NCBI GenBank assembly: GCA_017414145.1
Contig: JAFPQL010000132.1
Coordinates: 1 to 24,325, forward strand
Length of the DNA stretch: 24,325 nucleotides
Source of the DNA: Oscillospiraceae bacterium
GTDB taxonomy: Bacteria; Bacillota_A; Clostridia; Oscillospirales; Ruminococcaceae
Direction: 5' to 3'
Made by a program: the position numbers and the translations under genes. Positions 22,916 through 24,325 of the stretch are shown here, in pieces; the stretch's first letter is position 1; the number at the start of each line of letters is the position of its first letter. A model generated the notes under the pieces. That model had not been told where the DNA came from, did no database searches, and saw nothing but the letters and a program-made list of their open reading frames with translations.

Positions 22916-24235
22916 TCACACGCCGCCGAACTGATCGGAGAGGGTGATTTCCGTGTAATCTGCGGTAAAATGCTCTGCGGTATCAAGCCGGACAGGCTTC
23001 TCTTCGCCCGTCTGCATATTCTTGAGCTTTCCGGCGCCCTCGGACAGCTCATTGGAGCCGAGCACGACCAGATAGCGTGTGCCGAGCTTGTTGGCGTATT
23101 TCATCTGCGCCTTGAAGCTGCGTCCCGCCAGATCGAACTCCGCCCGGACGCCCAGCGTGCGCAGCGCATTGGCATAGCGCAGGGCGGCGGGGCGTGCCGC
23201 ATCGTCCATCGGGGCAAGATAGACATCGCAGACGGACGGCTCCATGAAGGCACAGCCCTGCTGCTCCATCGTCAGAATCAGGCGCTCAAGTCCCATGCCG
23301 AAGCCAAGCGCCGGCACGGACTGTCCGCCGAGCTGCTCAATCAGGCCGTCATACCGGCCGCCCGCACAGACGGTTCCCTGTGCGCCGATCTCGGTCGTGA
23401 TGAACTCAAAGACGGTCTTGGTGTAGTAATCGAGGCCGCGGACAATCTTCGGGTTGATGACATATTCGACGCCCATGTCCGTCAGTGCGGTCTTGACGCC
23501 CCCAAAATGCGCTTTGCAGTCCTCGCAGAGATAGTCGAGAATGACCGGCGCGTCCTTTGCGATTTCACGGTCTTCGGGGCTCTTGCAGTCCAGCAGGCGC
23601 ATCGGATTGCGGACAAGGCGCTCCTGACAGGTTTCGCAGAGCTGCTCCCTGTGCGGCGTGAAATACGCCCGCAGCGCTTCCTGATACTTTGCGCGGCACT
23701 TCGGGCAGCCGATGCTGTTGAGATTCAGAACGATGTTTTTCAGACCGAGTCTGTCCAGCACGGTCTTGCCCAGCAGAATGACCTCCGCATCCGCGTACGG
23801 CGAAGCGGCGCCTGCCATCTCCACGCCGAACTGGTGGAACTCACGCAACCTGCCCGCCTGGGGTTTTTCGTGGCGGAAACAGGATATCACGTAGAACAGC
23901 TTCTGCGGCAGACCCTCATTGAGCAGACCGTTTTCTATGACCGCACGTATAGTTCCCGCGGTACCCTCCGGACGGAGGGTATAGCCGCTCTCCCCGGGTC
24001 TGTCCCCCGTTCCCGTTGCGGATACCGAGTACATTTCCTTCTGCACCACATCGGTGGTATCCCCCACCGACCGCACGAAAAGCCCTGTATCCTCAAATGT
24101 GGGGACGCGGATCTCCTTAAACCCGTAAGCCTCCGCCTGCGTTTTGACGATAGCCTCCACGGTGTTCCACTTGTACATCTGCGAGGGTACAACGTCCCTC
24201 GTGCCGTTCGGTTTGCGAATATTCAGCTGTGCCAT
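22916..24235 (-). CDS. hisS: Histidyl-tRNA synthetase
   Basis: HisS charges tRNA-His. The 439-residue class II synthetase has motif 1-type N-terminus (KPNGTRDVVPSQ), motif 2 CFRHEKPQAGRLREFHQFGVE, the histidine-binding segments RGLDYYTKTVFEF and CAGGRYDGL, motif 3 ALGFGMGLERL, and the anticodon-binding domain at the C-terminus (YLAPMDDAARPAAL). An insertion carries paired cysteines (CPKC, CETC, LLDC, CEDC) that suggest a zinc site seen in many Firmicute HisS proteins. GGAAAG lies 8 bases before the ATG. In many Firmicutes aspS follows hisS; here a penicillin-binding protein gene does. Confidence 0.97.
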   Translation of the reverse strand: MAQLNIRKPNGTRDVVPSQMYKWNTVEAIVKTQAEAYGFKEIRVPTFEDTGLFVRSVGDTTDVVQKEMYSVSATGTGDRPGESGYTLRPEGTAGTIRAVIENGLLNEGLPQKLFYVISCFRHEKPQAGRLREFHQFGVEMAGAASPYADAEVILLGKTVLDRLGLKNIVLNLNSIGCPKCRAKYQEALRAYFTPHREQLCETCQERLVRNPMRLLDCKSPEDREIAKDAPVILDYLCEDCKAHFGGVKTALTDMGVEYVINPKIVRGLDYYTKTVFEFITTEIGAQGTVCAGGRYDGLIEQLGGQSVPALGFGMGLERLILTMEQQGCAFMEPSVCDVYLAPMDDAARPAALRYANALRTLGVRAEFDLAGRSFKAQMKYANKLGTRYLVVLGSNELSEGAGKLKNMQTGEEKPVRLDTAEHFTADYTEITLSDQFGGV

Positions 24236-24325
24236 TTCAACTTTCCTTTCCTTTTCTTGAAATATTTTATTGTATTGTTTGCTTTTGAATTCTGCGCGGG
24301 GAAAATGCGCCCTGTTACTGTAAAA
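24236..24325 (-). promoter_or_regulatory. AT-rich hisS leader
   Basis: The 90 bases upstream of hisS to the window edge are AT-rich, with -10-like hexamers TACAAT (24269-24274) and TAAAAT (24264-24269) on the minus strand but no good -35. There is no T-box antiterminator sequence in this part; a longer leader beyond the window cannot be excluded. Confidence 0.35.

Noticed and set aside
20397..22934. 845-codon open frame on the plus strand
   Set aside because: It is antisense to the penicillin-binding protein and the ArsC-like gene, has no ribosome binding site or family resemblance, and its length follows from GC-rich codon use on the other strand.
24236..24325. T-box leader for hisS
   Set aside because: T-box leaders are common before Firmicute aminoacyl-tRNA synthetase genes, but the 90 bases available contain no T-box consensus or terminator/antiterminator stem.

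Overview
The window looks like the end of a contig from a GC-rich, anaerobic Firmicute of the Clostridia, most likely the Ruminococcaceae/Oscillospiraceae. The evidence is the gene set: an ecfA1-ecfA2-ecfT-truA order typical of Firmicutes, a DUF5711-type propeller protein, an SseB-family protein, a ClpE-like zinc-finger Clp ATPase, the [FeFe]-hydrogenase maturase HydE, and strong AGGAGG-type ribosome binding sites. Every gene I can support lies on the minus strand. Genes are tightly packed, no gene-free stretch reaches 300 bases, and I see no rRNA, tRNA, CRISPR array, insertion sequence or phage gene. The first 13 bases are an exact match to the 3' end of the Illumina sequencing adapter, so the left edge is an assembly artefact that cuts the Clp gene.

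Reading with transcription (right to left): hisS, a class B penicillin-binding protein, an ArsC/Spx-like protein, hydE and nadA form a first block. A 230-base gap with the clearest promoter in the window (TTGCAA, 18 bases, TATAAT) opens a second block: ruvC, a small membrane protein, ruvA, two paralogous lipoproteins, an SseB-family protein and ruvB. Thus the Holliday-junction resolution genes are present but split by unrelated envelope genes. Next come a small C39-like papain-fold protein, a phosphohexomutase-like protein that has lost its catalytic residues, a divergent cytidine-deaminase-like enzyme, a protein with two Myb/SANT-like ends joined by arginine/glycine-rich 45-residue repeats, an RlmI-like methyltransferase and a chloramphenicol-acetyltransferase-like protein. 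The last block is the energy-coupling module of an ECF vitamin transporter (ecfA1, ecfA2, ecfT), truA, a DUF5711 protein, a CvpA-like membrane protein and the truncated Clp ATPase.

Most of this is ordinary housekeeping. The parts that deserve attention are the intact but apparently catalytically dead phosphohexomutase (10326-11705), the repeat-bearing two-headed putative nucleic-acid-binding protein (8431-9834), the lipoprotein pair inside the ruv cluster, and a well-formed plus-strand terminator at 2196-2225 in a region with no plus-strand gene. I do not see a clear multi-gene defence or other new system; the pseudo-mutase and the repeat protein are the best candidates for undescribed biology.
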